From Enoplosus armatus (lineage: Eukaryota; Chordata; Actinopteri; Centrarchiformes; Enoplosidae): 64,000 bases of DNA. Positions within the stretch are counted from its first letter, which is position 1. Each line of letters opens with the position of its first letter. Where the stretch lies: positions 26,253,222-26,317,221 of the forward strand of contig NC_092183.1 of NCBI RefSeq assembly GCF_043641665.1, written 5' to 3'. This document shows positions 38,901 to 49,987 of the stretch, piece by piece. Both the position numbers and the translations under genes were made by a program. Under the pieces are notes generated by a model that saw only the letters and a program-made list of their open reading frames with translations, ran no database searches and was not told where the DNA came from.

Positions 38901-40214
38901 CACACCGCTAACATGCCAAACATCTGGGGATTACAGCTTCTTACATACTAAGTATTTGCTTGCTTTACTTTTAATTGTTGGATTTTTTTTGACTACTAAC
39001 ATGAGGCTGCTAACTTGAGATGGGAATTGTCATGGTTTGAAAGACTAAATTATTAATGTCAAAAATATTGGATGATTAATAAGTAATGAGAATTAAGTAT
39101 CCTTAGTTAAAGCTCTGGTTATAATGTAAATATTCTTCTTTTGTTTATGGTTGGTGTTTATGTCTCTCCATATAGCTAATTAGTGGCAATTCTCTACCTT
39201 ACTTACAGGTTTCGCTGTATAGTGTACCCTCTACAACCCAAGCCGACTGTGCTTGTTACCAAGGCAGCCATCGTGTTAATCTGGGTGCTAGCAGTGGTGA
39301 TCATGTGTCCTGCTGCTGTGGCACTGACTGTGGAGAAAGTTCCCCTCCACTATATGGTGTACAATGATGACTTCAACCACACATTCCCCCTGTACACCTG
39401 CTACGAAAACTTTGCCAACCCTCAGATGAGAAAGGTCTACACGGCGGTTCTGTTTGCACACATCTACCTGGTGCCCCTCACCGTCATTACACTGATGTAC
39501 GGGAGCATCGGAGTCAAACTGTGTTCCTCTGTGGTCGCACACAGAGAGCCACAGTTGGCCACTTCCACAGTCCAGGTCGGGGGTAGAAGGGGTGGTCAGC
39601 CGGTTATATCCCAGAAAAAGATTAAGGTGATAAAGATGCTCATCTTGGTGGCGTTGCTTTTCATGCTGTCCTGGTTGCCACTCTGGACCCTCATGATGAT
39701 GACGGACTACGCAGGCTTGGACAGGGACCAGCTGGACCTTCTGACCAGCTACATCTTCCCCTTTGCCCACTGGCTGGCTTTCTCCAACTCCAGCGTCAAC
39801 CCCATCATCTACGGCTACTACAATGAGAACTTTAAGAGGGGCTTCCAGGCGGTGTGCAAGTCCAGGCCCTTCTGTTGCCTTGTGCAGTGCCAGCTGTGGA
39901 GGAGGATGGCCAGGTGGGGCAGGAAAGAAAGGTCTGTGCAAGCACCTTGTGGAGGTACTGACTTCAGAGATGCCACTGGCAATCACAACCACCTTCACCT
40001 GGGGCTGAGAAATCGAGTCCACAACGACAACAAGTTGACTGACACAGCAGAGGTGAATAGGAGTGTGCGGGTGGTGTGTGACGTGGTCCACTCAGAGAGA
40101 AGTCTTTCGGATCGAGGGTTAGAAATGGCAGCTGTACATAAGAAAGGCAGTAATGGTGAAGAGTCAGAGAGGGTTAGTCCACTGGCTTCAGTGTATCAGG
40201 CGTGGGATAACTGA
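26600..40214 (+). CDS. npffr1-like: Neuropeptide FF receptor 1-like GPCR (3 coding exons, complete)
   Basis: Joining 26600-26924, 37727-37826 and 39209-40214 gives 1431 nt, a 476-residue receptor and a TGA stop. Known of the family: a plasma-membrane class A receptor for RFamide peptides (NPFF and relatives), usually Gi/o coupled. Seen: three N-glycosylation sequons in the N-terminus (N19, N27, N30), GN in TM1 (N62), NLAISD in TM2 (D90), the TM3 cysteine C117 and ECL2 cysteine C206, the family's ERFRC in place of DRY (141-145), SWLPLW in TM6 (296-301), NPIIY in TM7 (339-343), then a cysteine-rich membrane-proximal tail. ERF, CPAAV and the terminal AWD favour type 1 over type 2. The ATG at 26600 has a strong Kozak context (A at -3, G at +4). 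Both introns split codons and use GT-AG. Family assignment is firm; which fish paralogue is inference. Confidence 0.93.
27025..27115. repeat. Dispersed repeat ending in (ATGG)n
   Basis: CCCTGCCTCTCGCCCAATGT ... GGATAAGCGGTTACAGAAAA then TGGATGGATGGA: the tail of a common vertebrate repeat. A diverged relative lies at 45775-45870. Confidence 0.55.
31513..31947 (+). CDS. GC-rich reading frame with SAP-like motif, possibly element-derived
   Basis: 144 codons in a GC- and CpG-rich island inside AT-rich intron sequence. Residues about 98-126 ([28 protein letters not shown]) resemble a SAP DNA-binding motif (two helices, K-A-x-L). The middle is Pro/Ala/Ser rich. The frame ends within a 35-bp tandem repeat. 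The first ATG is in AT-rich sequence and is probably not a true start. Downstream, 32775-32800 (ATTTCCCCCGGGGATCAATT) resembles a retroelement tail, so I favour an unrecognised transposable-element ORF. The function is not known. Confidence 0.35.
   Translation: MRFDIWTKELVEFSCFSASNHCPFAPEGKNKYIAASENVIAFTVDNLAPGLAAGGCAKYLIIAGTLPLVQSPVIHRGAPSSLVQPSPCPQTEPGIRDWTVARLLREKGIPFHRNDNKARLFHLYLASINTPATATTGPTSTLRQ
31888..32060. repeat. 35-bp tandem repeat, 3 clear plus 2 degenerate units
   Basis: The unit starts CCTCCATCAACACTCCGGCA and ends AGCAACCACCGGG, at 31888, 31923 and 31958, then two shortened units beginning CCTCCAGCGCTTC. The unit is not a multiple of three, so the reading frame changes each time. 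Confidence 0.75.
32566..32605. repeat. (TA)-rich simple repeat
   Basis: TCTCTCTATATATATCTATA and similar runs, in the 3' part of the putative element around 31.5-32.8 kb. Confidence 0.85.
32920..33500 (-). pseudogene. Tc1/mariner transposase remnant
   Basis: The - strand reads, with frame changes, [42 protein letters not shown] and then [33 protein letters not shown]. This is the second half of a Tc1-like transposase including the second Asp and the Glu. It is broken by frameshifts and I see no clear inverted repeats. It is a different subfamily from the other two elements and lies in npffr1-like intron 1. Confidence 0.75.
33558..33754. repeat. Unassigned dispersed repeat, copy 2 (longer)
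   Basis: The same order of blocks as 17211-17352, with an extra block of about 60 bp (about 33665-33725) between the CAGACCAGCCTAACA block and the TTGTTGTGGTGTGG block. Confidence 0.7.
35140..35500 (-). mobile_element. hAT-like element 5' remnant (BED-finger region)
   Basis: CTAGGGATGGGAATCGAGAA at the - strand 5' end (about 35499-35480) looks like a hAT terminus. About 140 nt on, a frame reads [17 protein letters not shown], resembling the histidine half of a BED-type zinc finger. The rest of the transposase is absent. Confidence 0.5.
37727..37826 (+). CDS. npffr1-like: npffr1-like coding exon 2 (ECL1, TM3)
   Basis: A 100-nt exon encoding Gly109 to Arg142, beginning GWPFSD and containing the TM3 cysteine C117, the segment [16 protein letters not shown] and VAIAVER. 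The acceptor is TTTTTCCAACAG and the donor GTCAGT. Both ends split codons, phase-compatible with the flanking exons. Confidence 0.93.
37827..39208 (+). other. npffr1-like: npffr1-like intron 2 (1.4 kb)
   Basis: GTCAGT to TTACAG. Almost a third is the dispersed repeat at 38465-38905. Confidence 0.88.
38465..38905. repeat. Dispersed teleost repeat (npffr1-like intron 2)
   Basis: Contains GCAATCCATCCAACAGTTGT, TTTCACTCAAAACCACAAAT and an internal near-duplicate (GGATCACCAAAGTCAGTAGG). Related copies are at 44740-44990 and 23940-24115. Confidence 0.65.
39209..40214 (+). CDS. npffr1-like: npffr1-like coding exon 3 (TM4-TM7, C-tail, stop)
   Basis: Encodes Arg142 to residue 476. It starts FRCIVYP after the TTACTTACAG acceptor. 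It holds TM4 (CPAAVAL), ECL2 with C206, TM5 ([10 protein letters not shown]), a third loop with a basic QKKIKVIK run, TM6 (SWLPLW), TM7 ([17 protein letters not shown]) and helix 8 (NENFKRGFQ). The tail has a cysteine cluster (RPFCCLVQC), a possible palmitoylation site, and ends YQAWDN. Confidence 0.94.
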
Positions 40215-41278
40215 GGGTCCACAATGTTACCCAGAAACGAACCAAACAAAGCCATAGAACATTGCATTAAAGTCCCATGGAGGAGACAATTATCAATTAT
40301 CTGATGTCACAAGTGTACCGTGGTTACTATTTCAAATGATGGTTACACATTGCAACCCTAATTCTAGGCAGTGCCTCATCTAAAACGTAAACACTTAAAA
40401 TTGTTGATGCTCAGGCTCAGCCAACCGGGGGCCGCACAGACGACACCACCGGAGGCGGCACCATGTACCTTAGGGTTATTGTACTTTTGGACAATAGTCC
40501 CTTACTGCAGATCAGCACAACATTGTACTCACCCCTACCACTGTAGAGACAGCAGACATGTGTGCTGCATTAGGCTTCACATTAGAGTCTAAAGAGGGCA
40601 AGGAAACACAACAGAGAACAGTGACCAGGAGCCATTTTAAAGACAAAGCCTCTGAAGTACCACAATAACAGAAACCTTCACATAAAGAGAGATTATACTG
40701 AAAAGGGACCTAGTTCAAGCTCCTTGCACGTTATCCATGTCATTATTTTGTATTTTATGCTTAATTAAAACTATTGATAAGAGTCATTTCTGACAGACTG
40801 ATGTAGTTCAGGCAGGATCAAAGCAATGCACCACCCATCACATTTCACTGCACTTCAGTGGTGGGCTATTACAGGCCACTGACTTGTGCTTCGCCGCTGC
40901 TGCACCACAGCACCCACAATAATAGGACATTTCATTTCTAATTTCAACTGCCATGCCTCCGTTCGTACAACTACATTACAACTATCTTCCCTAGATTAGT
41001 CTTGCACAGGGAGGTTGGTAACTTCATGGACCTGTAAAGCAAAAACAGGTCTACCAGTTGATGCCCTATAGCAAAGTCATATGATGGATATTGTAATATA
41101 AGACATCCAGCAGTCACTAAAAACTGTGCCTTCAAACTGTAATAAAAATCTACCTCCACACCACTGCAAATGTACAAAAGTCAGTGCAAGTTCTCCGTAT
41201 TATATATATACACTATCAAATAATCTACACAAAAGCTATCGGTCAACTACCTCAGTTTCCATCAGTGTACTCAATAAA
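40215..41278 (+). other. npffr1-like: Probable 3' UTR of npffr1-like with poly(A) signals
   Basis: No further coding signal follows the stop. AATAAA hexamers occur at 41141-41146 and 41273-41278 on the gene's strand, with an ATTAAA near 40765. The true end cannot be fixed without transcripts. Confidence 0.4.
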
Positions 41279-44200
41279 TACCCTCCACCTGAAGTATTTG
41301 GCTTATCAAAATAATATACATGACACCTTTAAAACGTTCAAGTGGTGCAAAATACAAAGTAAAAGCTACACTTTTTTTAACAACCGACCAATGCCAGTGA
41401 TGGCCACACCTGAAGGAGGAGTGAAGAGCCGGCTGTCATAGAGGGCCGAGACGCGATGTTCAAATAAGGGGATGGTGGCCCGCATTTTCAGACAGTCTCT
41501 CCTGGAAGACATTCATAGTGTTGAGCACAGAAAGTCGTGTAAAGCAGGGCTGCAGTCGAACAGTCTTTTTTTCTTTTGCTTAGGAAGGTTCCTAACTGAG
41601 TGAAATGACGATGATGAGAGCTGGACGGATTCTCTAAATGCTAAGGAACGGTGCTTCAGTGCTTCCTTTCTTATCTCCCTTAGCATAGGGTGCACTGGAC
41701 CATCCTTTCGGCATCCCGCAGACCCACGTCAATAACATCTGCCGTCGCATAGTTACGTATCCTAGTAGAAGTGCAGTCAGACTCTCTTCTCTTATTGAGG
41801 CGGCGGGGGGCGCACGTTTTTGTCCGATGAACAAACAAGCAATACATTACAAGTGAGGCTGTTTTATATGGTGACACTGTGAATGTAATGATGGAATAAA
41901 AGGCTACACTATCTACACCGAACCAGTCACTATCAGAAGATCTGCACAATGAATGTACTGCAGTAAATTACTCAGAAATATGGTGAGAAGCCTTACGTCA
42001 AACCCTCAGTGCTTGATAAAATGGTGATATACAGACTTCCGCACAGAGGTACCTGGCTACCTCTCTATTCTCTGATACAGGCCCCCAGCCCAGCAGTGTG
42101 GTCTCCCAGACCCCCATGAGCTACCCACCAACCTCTATGCACTTTGGTTTTTTTCACCCCCAAAACCCAGCTGAACGTCTGTGCAGCATTCATTAAAAAG
42201 GTGGAGGCAAATCTCATGAAGTTAGGTTGACTCATCAAGAGGAGATCTACTCAGCTTGTGAAAACTGTTTTTATGTAGCTCTGTTTTTAAAAAAATCCTT
42301 TAAATTACAAACCGAAGGTATGAGGTTTGAAAGAAAGGGGCGTTTAGGAGGAAGGGGAGGTCTAATGAACAACGCTTTCCAGTTGCATTATGGGAAGTAG
42401 AGGATCCAGGGTTTTTAGAGCTTGACACATACTAGGGACTGAAAGTCAACTCTATGGAGGTGCAACACTAAAATCTACTCCTTTAAACACAGAACTGTTT
42501 AAATGCTGTTTGTATTGTAATTTTTTAGATGTTTCTGATCTCGTGCGTTACATTATGTGTTGATATTTTGAATTTAACAACAATCTTTGGGATGGGGAAC
42601 CAGTTGTTGAAGCGCCTGCGTAGTTAATGATCAAAAAGTTTACAAACGGGGGGTGGATTGTGGCGAGGATTCCCCCCGGAAGTATCTTTACCTCAGTTTC
42701 CAGTAGCTACGATGTACAGCCTCATCTCCACAGTGCTGTGCCAGATGGCGAACAGGCGGTGAGCTTGACATTCGTCAGTCATATCTCAATACATGCGTCC
42801 GCACAGGTTCGCTGTTGTTGCCGTTTGCTGTGTCGTGTTCTAAAGAGCCATATCTTACTGAGAGCACTTTTACAAACAAAACAATTCTGTTTCACCCACA
42901 CCATCAAACATTCAGAATGTTTTCTTGGTTAATGACTAGCTAACTGCTGTTATCTGAATGTAAATGACTTGTAATATATTGTGTTGCTTATAGATTAGAG
43001 GAGTTTATGATTGTGATATATATATATATATAAATATATAAATATGAAATCTTTCAACAAAGATACTCACAGCTGATAAGAATGTAACTAAGATATTAAG
43101 CGATTAAGTGAATCATGTGCTGTGTTTGCATTCAAGAGTTGTGGTCCACCACATGTCTACAAATGAAAACGTATGTATCCAAAAATTTATAGGGATTGTA
43201 CGGATTAATCTAGAGCCACAACCAAAGAATTTGACATACTAAAAGAAGGGTTTATCCTTACACATATGTTAAAGTTGGGATCCTTGTGTCTCGGTGCCAT
43301 CTTTTTTGCTAAGCAGTCACTGGTGTTGTGTAACTTGAATGTGTTCCCGGCCCGTGGCCCCGTCAACATGCGCAGCATTGTTGTTGTGTTTTAGCAGAGC
43401 CTTGAGGAGGCCCATCACACCCCACAATTTATATTTATGCTTCGTTAGTAGCTAAGCTTGATGTTCACATATACAACCATGCGAACGTCGGCTACAGAGA
43501 GTGAATTGCTTACATGTGCTCTTTCCAAGTATTTGAATTTGCATTGGAAATTTGAAGCATGCCAGCTCAGGTGTCATGGACAAAAGATGTTTGTCGTACA
43601 GTGCCGATGTAATTTTGTTGTTATCGCTGTTGAATTCACTTGAATGTATTACTCGCATCAGAACAGAGTGCTCGACATTACTTCTTTTAGTGAAAGGAGT
43701 CCGTGTCAGTGCCTGATGACGCCTCAGGAGAACCAAAAAAAGATGTTGCAGACTAATGTATGTTTGTGGCTTGCAATGCAAAACCTTGACTTGGCATGTT
43801 GTGTATATTGTTGCTCTTTATGCTTTTCTCATGCTCCGTAACAGGCTGTAATACTGTAGTTCTGTGGCGAAACTGATGTGGGTTTTTTGATGGTCAATTC
43901 TATTATTGATATTTCTGTATTGAAAAAGTCATTTTGATTTGATTTTGGCCATTTTTGTGAAAGAAAATCTACGAGAAATGCATTGGAAGGTGGTAAACTC
44001 TTCTCCTTTCAGCCGCAACCTCAAACAAACCAGCAGCATGTAGTCCTCCTGTCTATTGCTTAAAGCCAGCTTGTCTTTTTGTTCTCTTTAAAATGAGACG
44101 TGTGACTGCTACAGCTCATTAGTGGAGCCAGAGCTAACATACTTCAGCTTGGAGCAGCAGCTAATAAGTATGCGCCCAGAAGAATCTTCGCCTGCCAAAG

Positions 44201-44739
44201 TGGATTATCTACTAAATCAAATATTGACCCCGACAGATCAATGCACATAAATCTAGGCTGTGGTGTGCTGGGTGACTGAAAGTGTTGTCACGTGTTCCAC
44301 CATCACTCTGCTTTCACGATAAAAAAGCAAACAAGGTCATTATTTTCCTTTCTCTGGAGCCACTGTGTGAGCCATAGCAATATACGCGGCCTTGACTTTC
44401 TGCCAGGTCCAATTGAATATACTCATTGTATATGATGAGAGCCCTAGTGCATGAACATGTCAACATATTCACATGCCGCCACCAAGCCCTTATTCAAACC
44501 CACGTTGTAATCGTTTTCTATAGACAGCACTTTGCAGGCCGTGCATACAAATGATCAATTATGAACATACAATACAAAAATATTGAGCTGGAAGACGCTC
44601 TGCAGTCACATCAGGGATCATCAAAAACAGCAGAGAGGCCTCACCGCACTTAAGGCAGAGGTTAGCAAGACCCAGCATGCACCTGTTGGTCACGCAACAT
44701 CGCAGGTGTGTTTGGTTGGGGTCACTTTGAGCTAAACGC

Positions 44740-44990
44740 TACCATCAGTATGCTAACATGCCTAAAATGACAATGCTAAGATGCTAATGTTAGCAGGTAT
44801 AGTGCTTACTCTGTTCACCATCCTATTTTAGCATGTTAGCATGCTAACATTTGCTAATGAGCGTAAAACACCAAGTACAGCTGAAGAAAATGTCATTTGT
44901 CAAATGTGGAATAGCAATCCATCCAATAGCTGGTCGAGACCTTTCACTCAAAACCCACAAATGTCAACCTCCGTGGCGGTGCGGGAGTTG
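44740..44990. repeat. Dispersed teleost repeat, second copy
   Basis: Includes TAGCATGTTAGCATGCTAAC palindromic blocks, AGTACAGCTGAAG, CAATCCATCCAATAGCTGG and CACTCAAAACCCACAAATGT, shared with 38465-38905. Confidence 0.6.
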
Positions 44991-45774
44991 ACATTGCCGT
45001 CCGCTTGTGTGGCTAAAAATTATAAGCATGGCAGAACATTTCAGAAATATAGATATCAGGTCAAAAATGCAATATTGTGATTGTTTACATTCCAATGTAG
45101 TCCGTAGCATCCTAGTTGGCTACTTTGAAGGGTGGACCATTCTTTACGGGCTGGCCCTCCTACTGCGCTCTACCTTGCACCATGCATGCTTGCAAGTCAG
45201 GTTTAAAAGACAGGTATGGGTGACACTGCTGCATTTGGTTGCAGGTGTAGCTGAGGAGCTGAGGCTGAAGTTATGCGTGACACAAATAGCGGCTAACCAC
45301 TAGCTGCCACACTGGCAGGTAGTACTATTAAGTGTACGCTGTCTCGCCACGTGCTATGTGGTTTTCATGTTAATGCATGCATAAATTGTTAACGTATTAT
45401 GTGAGATTGTATGCAGAAATCTCCAGTGTGTGTTCATGTTTAATGTGCCCGTTATCTGTGTTGTTTTGTATGGCCGTTTTTCCTTTTCTTGTGTGATGTT
45501 TACCAAATAAATGATTCATTCAAAGGCCTTTCTGTTCATGTGTGCTGCTAATATACTGAGGCAGTTCCGATAACTTAAAATGAGCTCTACAGCCTCAGTT
45601 GCCCTCTGAGTAACTTTTCACACACACACACGATAGGAATGTGAGCTTTCTGGTGGCACAAATATTAGCTTTGTACTCACTTTGAGCTGGGTTGACACAT
45701 TAGGACAGCGCGCCACACCAGGCCGACATGTTTACATTTAAAAGACATTTAAGCCCCGTGACTGTGTGGTGACG

Positions 45775-45870
45775 TGTCCTGGCTGAGCCCTGACTCCAGT
45801 GTGTGCTGGAGGTGGGATCCAGTTAGACCCCGAACAGGACAAATGAATTAGACCAAGGATGGATGGATAG
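45775..45870. repeat. Dispersed repeat ending in (ATGG)n, diverged
   Basis: CCTGACTCCAGTGTGTGCTG, GGATCCAGTTAGACCCCGAA then AAGGATGGATGGATAGACAG. Same type as 27025-27115. Confidence 0.4.
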
Positions 45871-46329
45871 ACAGACAGACAGGAGGACAATAAAATGTAC
45901 TGTATATGGAAAGGGTGCCAAGTCCACAGCCAATTACCAGTACAATGGAGATGGTCCTGCAACAATTGTGAGCTGTTCAATTTTAGGTTGTTTGTAATGT
46001 TCACAAGGAGAATTATACAGTTAAACTGCACCTGGTGTACAGCCGAGGCAGAATGTTAATGCTAATTCCAATAATCACTGTGGTATTTGTCGGTGTACAC
46101 CCCCGTGGCATTGCCTCCTTTCATGTCTACATCCCGAAGAGAGCCTGACTGTTAATATGTCCAGCTGGTTTGTAAAATAATAATTTGGACCCCGTCCCTG
46201 CTGTTTCATTTTCTTTAGAAATACTCTTAGATGAGGAAATGAAAACATTGAGCCTGTGCCCGTTAGACAGCCTCTCATCACCTTCAGTGTAAATTAACTG
46301 CTGACGTTCAGCTGCAGTTTTTCAACCAA

Positions 46330-46495
46330 CAGCAGCACCTGAAAGAGAGACGCAAAATGACTAGAAGGAGACAAAAGAGACACAAAACAGCTTCAAAGAG
46401 ATGCAGAACTACCACAAACACAAAATGACCACACAGAGATCCCAAATTACTACAAGAAGAGGCAAAAACAAAAGACACAAAAAAAAACATTTCTG
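46330..46495. repeat. Degenerate ACAAARAGA-type tandem repeat
   Basis: Repeated variants of CACAAAATGAC, AAAGAGACACAAAA and GAGACAAAAGAGAC over about 165 bp, a degenerate A-rich minisatellite of the kind frequent in fish. Confidence 0.55.
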
Positions 46496-47099
46496 TACCC
46501 AGGGGCACATTGTCTCCTAATCAGCACCGCATGGCTGCACTGGCCTTTTAGAGTGCTTTTAATCTGTAAGTGTGACAATACTCAATCAACAAACAAAATC
46601 ATTTCAACAATTTCAAACTCATTTTCAGATAAGTTGAAATGATCCCGAGAGCCTTCAAGTTTATATTCACAGGACTGCAGTGTAATGAGAAACTGAAACC
46701 CTAATTATGAAGCTGGACTGCATTCGGTCCATTTGGGACTTGTGTAGGTCAAGGAAGGTTTGCTTGTTAAATTCCTTCCACCTTTAGCTTATTTTATTTT
46801 ATTTATGCATTTGCCCAATACCTTATTTCTTGATTAGTTTTGCTTATTTATTCTGTATTTCATTCCCTGTACTCTGGTCCCTCAATGTGTGCAGCTACAT
46901 GCAGCTCCATCACTGAAAACACACCTTGATTAGCAATAAAAACTACTATGTGGGCAAATTCTTTTATCTACAACTGGAGAAGCATTTCATTAATTTATTT
47001 GACATCTGCTTCATTCATTTTCTTTGTGTGGCGTGTGCTCATTATAGAGGTCTGCATTCGTGATTATGGTGTTTGGTAAGTACAGTAACACTAATTAGG

Positions 47100-47700
47100 C
47101 TGCATATTATGCACATTCAAGTCAAAGGAAGTAACATAAATGCACAGCAGGCAATATGCCGAGGAAGAGCAGCTCTATCAAGCAGATGTAAAACGAGGCC
47201 ATTGGACACAGTAACGGGATATTTATGCTTTCTGCTGTAGTGATTTTACAAATGGATTTTGTTGTTAATGGCTAAACAAAACATTATTTCAAAGAAAAAA
47301 AACAGATTTGGAAAGAACTAATATGACCTCTGGTTCAGCAATTAGTTGCAGGTATCTGTCTACTGGATGTCCACTTTTCTTAACACAATACATCATCCAA
47401 AAGAAGTACAAACTTTATTAAATACAATCAGAAAAAAACATAAATAAATAACACAGGCATGGCTAAAAGCAACCCCACCTTTTTCTCTGTGTGTTCTCTT
47501 AAAACCACCCAACCACCAGTAGTGCCACTAATCCATGCTCTTCACATGACCACTGTGGTCTCATCAACTTCCCCCCACCAGGTGAGCAATTAAGGGTCCC
47601 TGTGTTTTCCACAACTCTTTAAATCTACTCCTAACACATTCTTTAAAAACAGGCTAGTACAAAATAACATGAGATTAGACGTTGGTTCCGATAAAGTCTT
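47100..47700. repeat. Diverged direct duplication, copy 1
   Basis: Shares a series of collinear blocks with 48400-48800: ACAGTAACGGGATATTTATG, CAACTTCCCCCCACCAGGTG, AATTAAGGGTCCCTGTGTTT and CTTTAAATCTACTCC. The copies are about 1.1-1.2 kb apart. No coding potential is visible. Confidence 0.6.
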
Positions 47701-48399
47701 CAGTATTTTATTCCAGCATTTACAAAGTGTGGGGCAGATAAGGCTATGTAACATACTTGTCTCATATTCTTCTCAGTCCATGATGATACTTGCAAGTTTC
47801 TCATTTTACTCATGAGGACCAGCTTTTAGCGTCTGTTTTGGTATCTCAAAAGGAATTTAACATGTGTTTGTGAACAGAATACAGCGGTTAAAACAGATCA
47901 GCTTCTTTGGCTTTGTGCTGCTGCACCTGCCGGCAGTAAAGGAAACGGTGGCGGGAATGGTGGTGGTTTAATATAAGCTTGTTTAGCGGCTCTTGTTCTG
48001 CAGTGGAGTTGGGCGGCAGAGGAACATAGCGGAACGAGGAGGTGGCGTGGCAAGAACATTTGGGCCACTGAATGGAGAAAGCAAAAACAATGACGTGGAA
48101 AGGTGCAAATATTGATGCAGCTCTTCCTCAGTAGATGTTTTAACAACATGAAGATGGTGCTGTTTACACTGAACTAGTGAATCAGTTTTAACTTGTCATA
48201 CACTGAGAGCCAGAACAGCATTCTTTACCACTGTTTTGTATTTTCTATCTGCGTAGTCTATATTTCAAAATAAAGCTGGGTCTACATAAATGTCTGTATC
48301 TCAGGTAAAGCGTAGTAAAGCAAAGATAGTTTTGACTTTTACCTCAGCTTAGTTTTAGTTTCAGAGCACAGGAACATTCATATTCTTATCAAGCTTATC

Positions 48400-48800
48400 A
48401 TTGTGGTGTAATCAGTGGGGTAAAAGCATTTTGCCAATGGATACAGTGATAAGATATTTATGGTATTTGTGCACAACTCCATAAACACAAACAGAACTAC
48501 AGAATGTCATAGATGGTCTTTCCTTTTTTTCTTTGTACAATGCGCAATCCAAAAAAACTAAATTTAATACAAAAGCAAAAAATAAATAATATAAAATAGA
48601 CTACAACCAATCTATTGTGTTCTGTATTCCCTCCTTCCAACCTCACAGCCCCAAGAGTGCCACAAATCCTCGCCTTTTACTTTCTGACCACTGTGCTGTA
48701 ATTAACTTCCCCTTCCAGGTAAGACATTAAGAGTCCCTATGTTTTCTTAAACTCTTTAATATTGGTACATCATACTTCTTCACTGCATCAAAATAAGCTT
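48400..48800. repeat. Diverged direct duplication, copy 2
   Basis: Matching blocks are ACAGTGATAAGATATTTATG, TTAACTTCCCCTTCCAGGTA, CATTAAGAGTCCCTATGTTT and CTCTTTAATATTGG, in the same order and orientation as copy 1. Confidence 0.6.
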
Positions 48801-49645
48801 GCTGCAGTCATTATACCACACAGTATGATGGCACAGGGTAGACCTGAGCTAGGACTATAGGAGCTAGGACTGTATGAATAAGCTCTGGTTCCAATGTCAG
48901 TCAGTCCAGCTAGTCTTTTCTCATTGATGGCAGATGGCCTACTCACAGTGAAGAGACGGGGAGCATAACATTTATTTTTAATGACATTTTTTAAAAATTC
49001 TATGCAAATATGAAGACAAATTTGAAGTCATGGAAACAGCAAAAACATACAACTGTATAAAAAGTATTCAAATTGATTCTTGAAATTGATGAATTGACGA
49101 AACCATAAATTCACTGTGATAAAATTAATTTTACTGTGGTTAATATGGCATAGAGTAAAAGTAAAGTAAAGTATTTTAAATGCAAAATCCTGCAGATGTG
49201 TTTTGTTGCTCGGGTCATTTCCAAAATAAGTTATGATATTTTTTAGCCTAAGGGTATTTCCTGGTTTTGTTGAACCCCGACTATCCACAATCTCCTTCTA
49301 GCATCCTTTATTCTATGTCTTGCTTTTGACTTTTATTGTGATGTCTCATCTTGAAAGATGCTGTATAAATAAACTTTTCTAAAATTTACTTCTGTAGATG
49401 TTTAGAAAGTCAACACAGATCGCAGGCGTCATTTCAAAAAAGATGAATAGTCAGCAGGGAGGAAATCTGGTGATTTGAAGGTGCAAGAAAAAAAAAAAAA
49501 AGAGCCCAACAGCTTGTAACATGTCATATTTCACAGAAGGTGCAACTTCTCCACCAAACAAGCTGAACTGTTATTTCTGAACTTAATTTACCACCATCTA
49601 TTCCAAACAAACCAAAAACTCACGTTCACACACGTGCATGTGAAC

Positions 49646-49678
49646 CACACACACACACAGACACACACACACACACAG

Positions 49679-49705
<27 letters not shown>
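49646..49705. repeat. (CA)n microsatellite, interrupted
   Basis: About 60 bp of CA repeats broken twice by CAGA, just past the hk2 stop in what may be 3' UTR. Confidence 0.95.
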
Positions 49706-49709
<4 letters not shown>

Positions 49710-49767
49710 AAGTCAGATTAAACATTACAGTCCTAAAGATCTAAACTCAGGTCAAGGTGTATGTGAC

Positions 49768-49773
49768 TTTATT
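49768..49773 (-). terminator. hk2: Possible hk2 poly(A) signal
   Basis: TTTATT on the + strand, i.e. AATAAA on the gene's strand, 70 nt after the stop. That would be a very short 3' UTR; further copies exist farther left, so this may not be the main site. Confidence 0.25.
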
Positions 49774-49842
49774 TAGGTGACCTGGTATAGAAAGTCAGTC
49801 GGAGTAGCTCTGGTTCTACCTGTCCACCACTGTCTTGACGCT

Positions 49843-49987
49843 TCAGTGCTGCCCTTCGCTCTTCATCCTACAGGCCACAGCTGTGATCAGCGCTGCTCCC
49901 TTCCCACTTCCATCCTCTGACTTGTGGAAAGTCACCTGACACTGCGGTGCCAGATCCTGCAACGTTTCTTGCATGATGCTGGAGAAA
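49843..49987 (-). CDS. hk2: hk2 exon 18 (C-terminus and stop)
   Basis: 145 nt including TGA at 49843-49845. It encodes [20 protein letters not shown], the C-half ATP loop [17 protein letters not shown] and the end MKSEGQH. ITAVACR is the HK2 form. Acceptor CTCCTCCTAAAG. Confidence 0.93.

Larger units (their letters stand above)
41279..47099. other. Intergenic, no gene seen
   Basis: Contains the repeats at 44740, 45775 and 46330, and an AT run near 43015. An AATAAA near 45507 follows unannotated sequence; no exon is identifiable. Confidence 0.5.

Noticed and set aside
39288..40091. 267-codon open frame on the - strand
   Set aside because: It is the antisense shadow of receptor exon 3, which has full-length family similarity on the + strand; no family motif is visible on the - strand.
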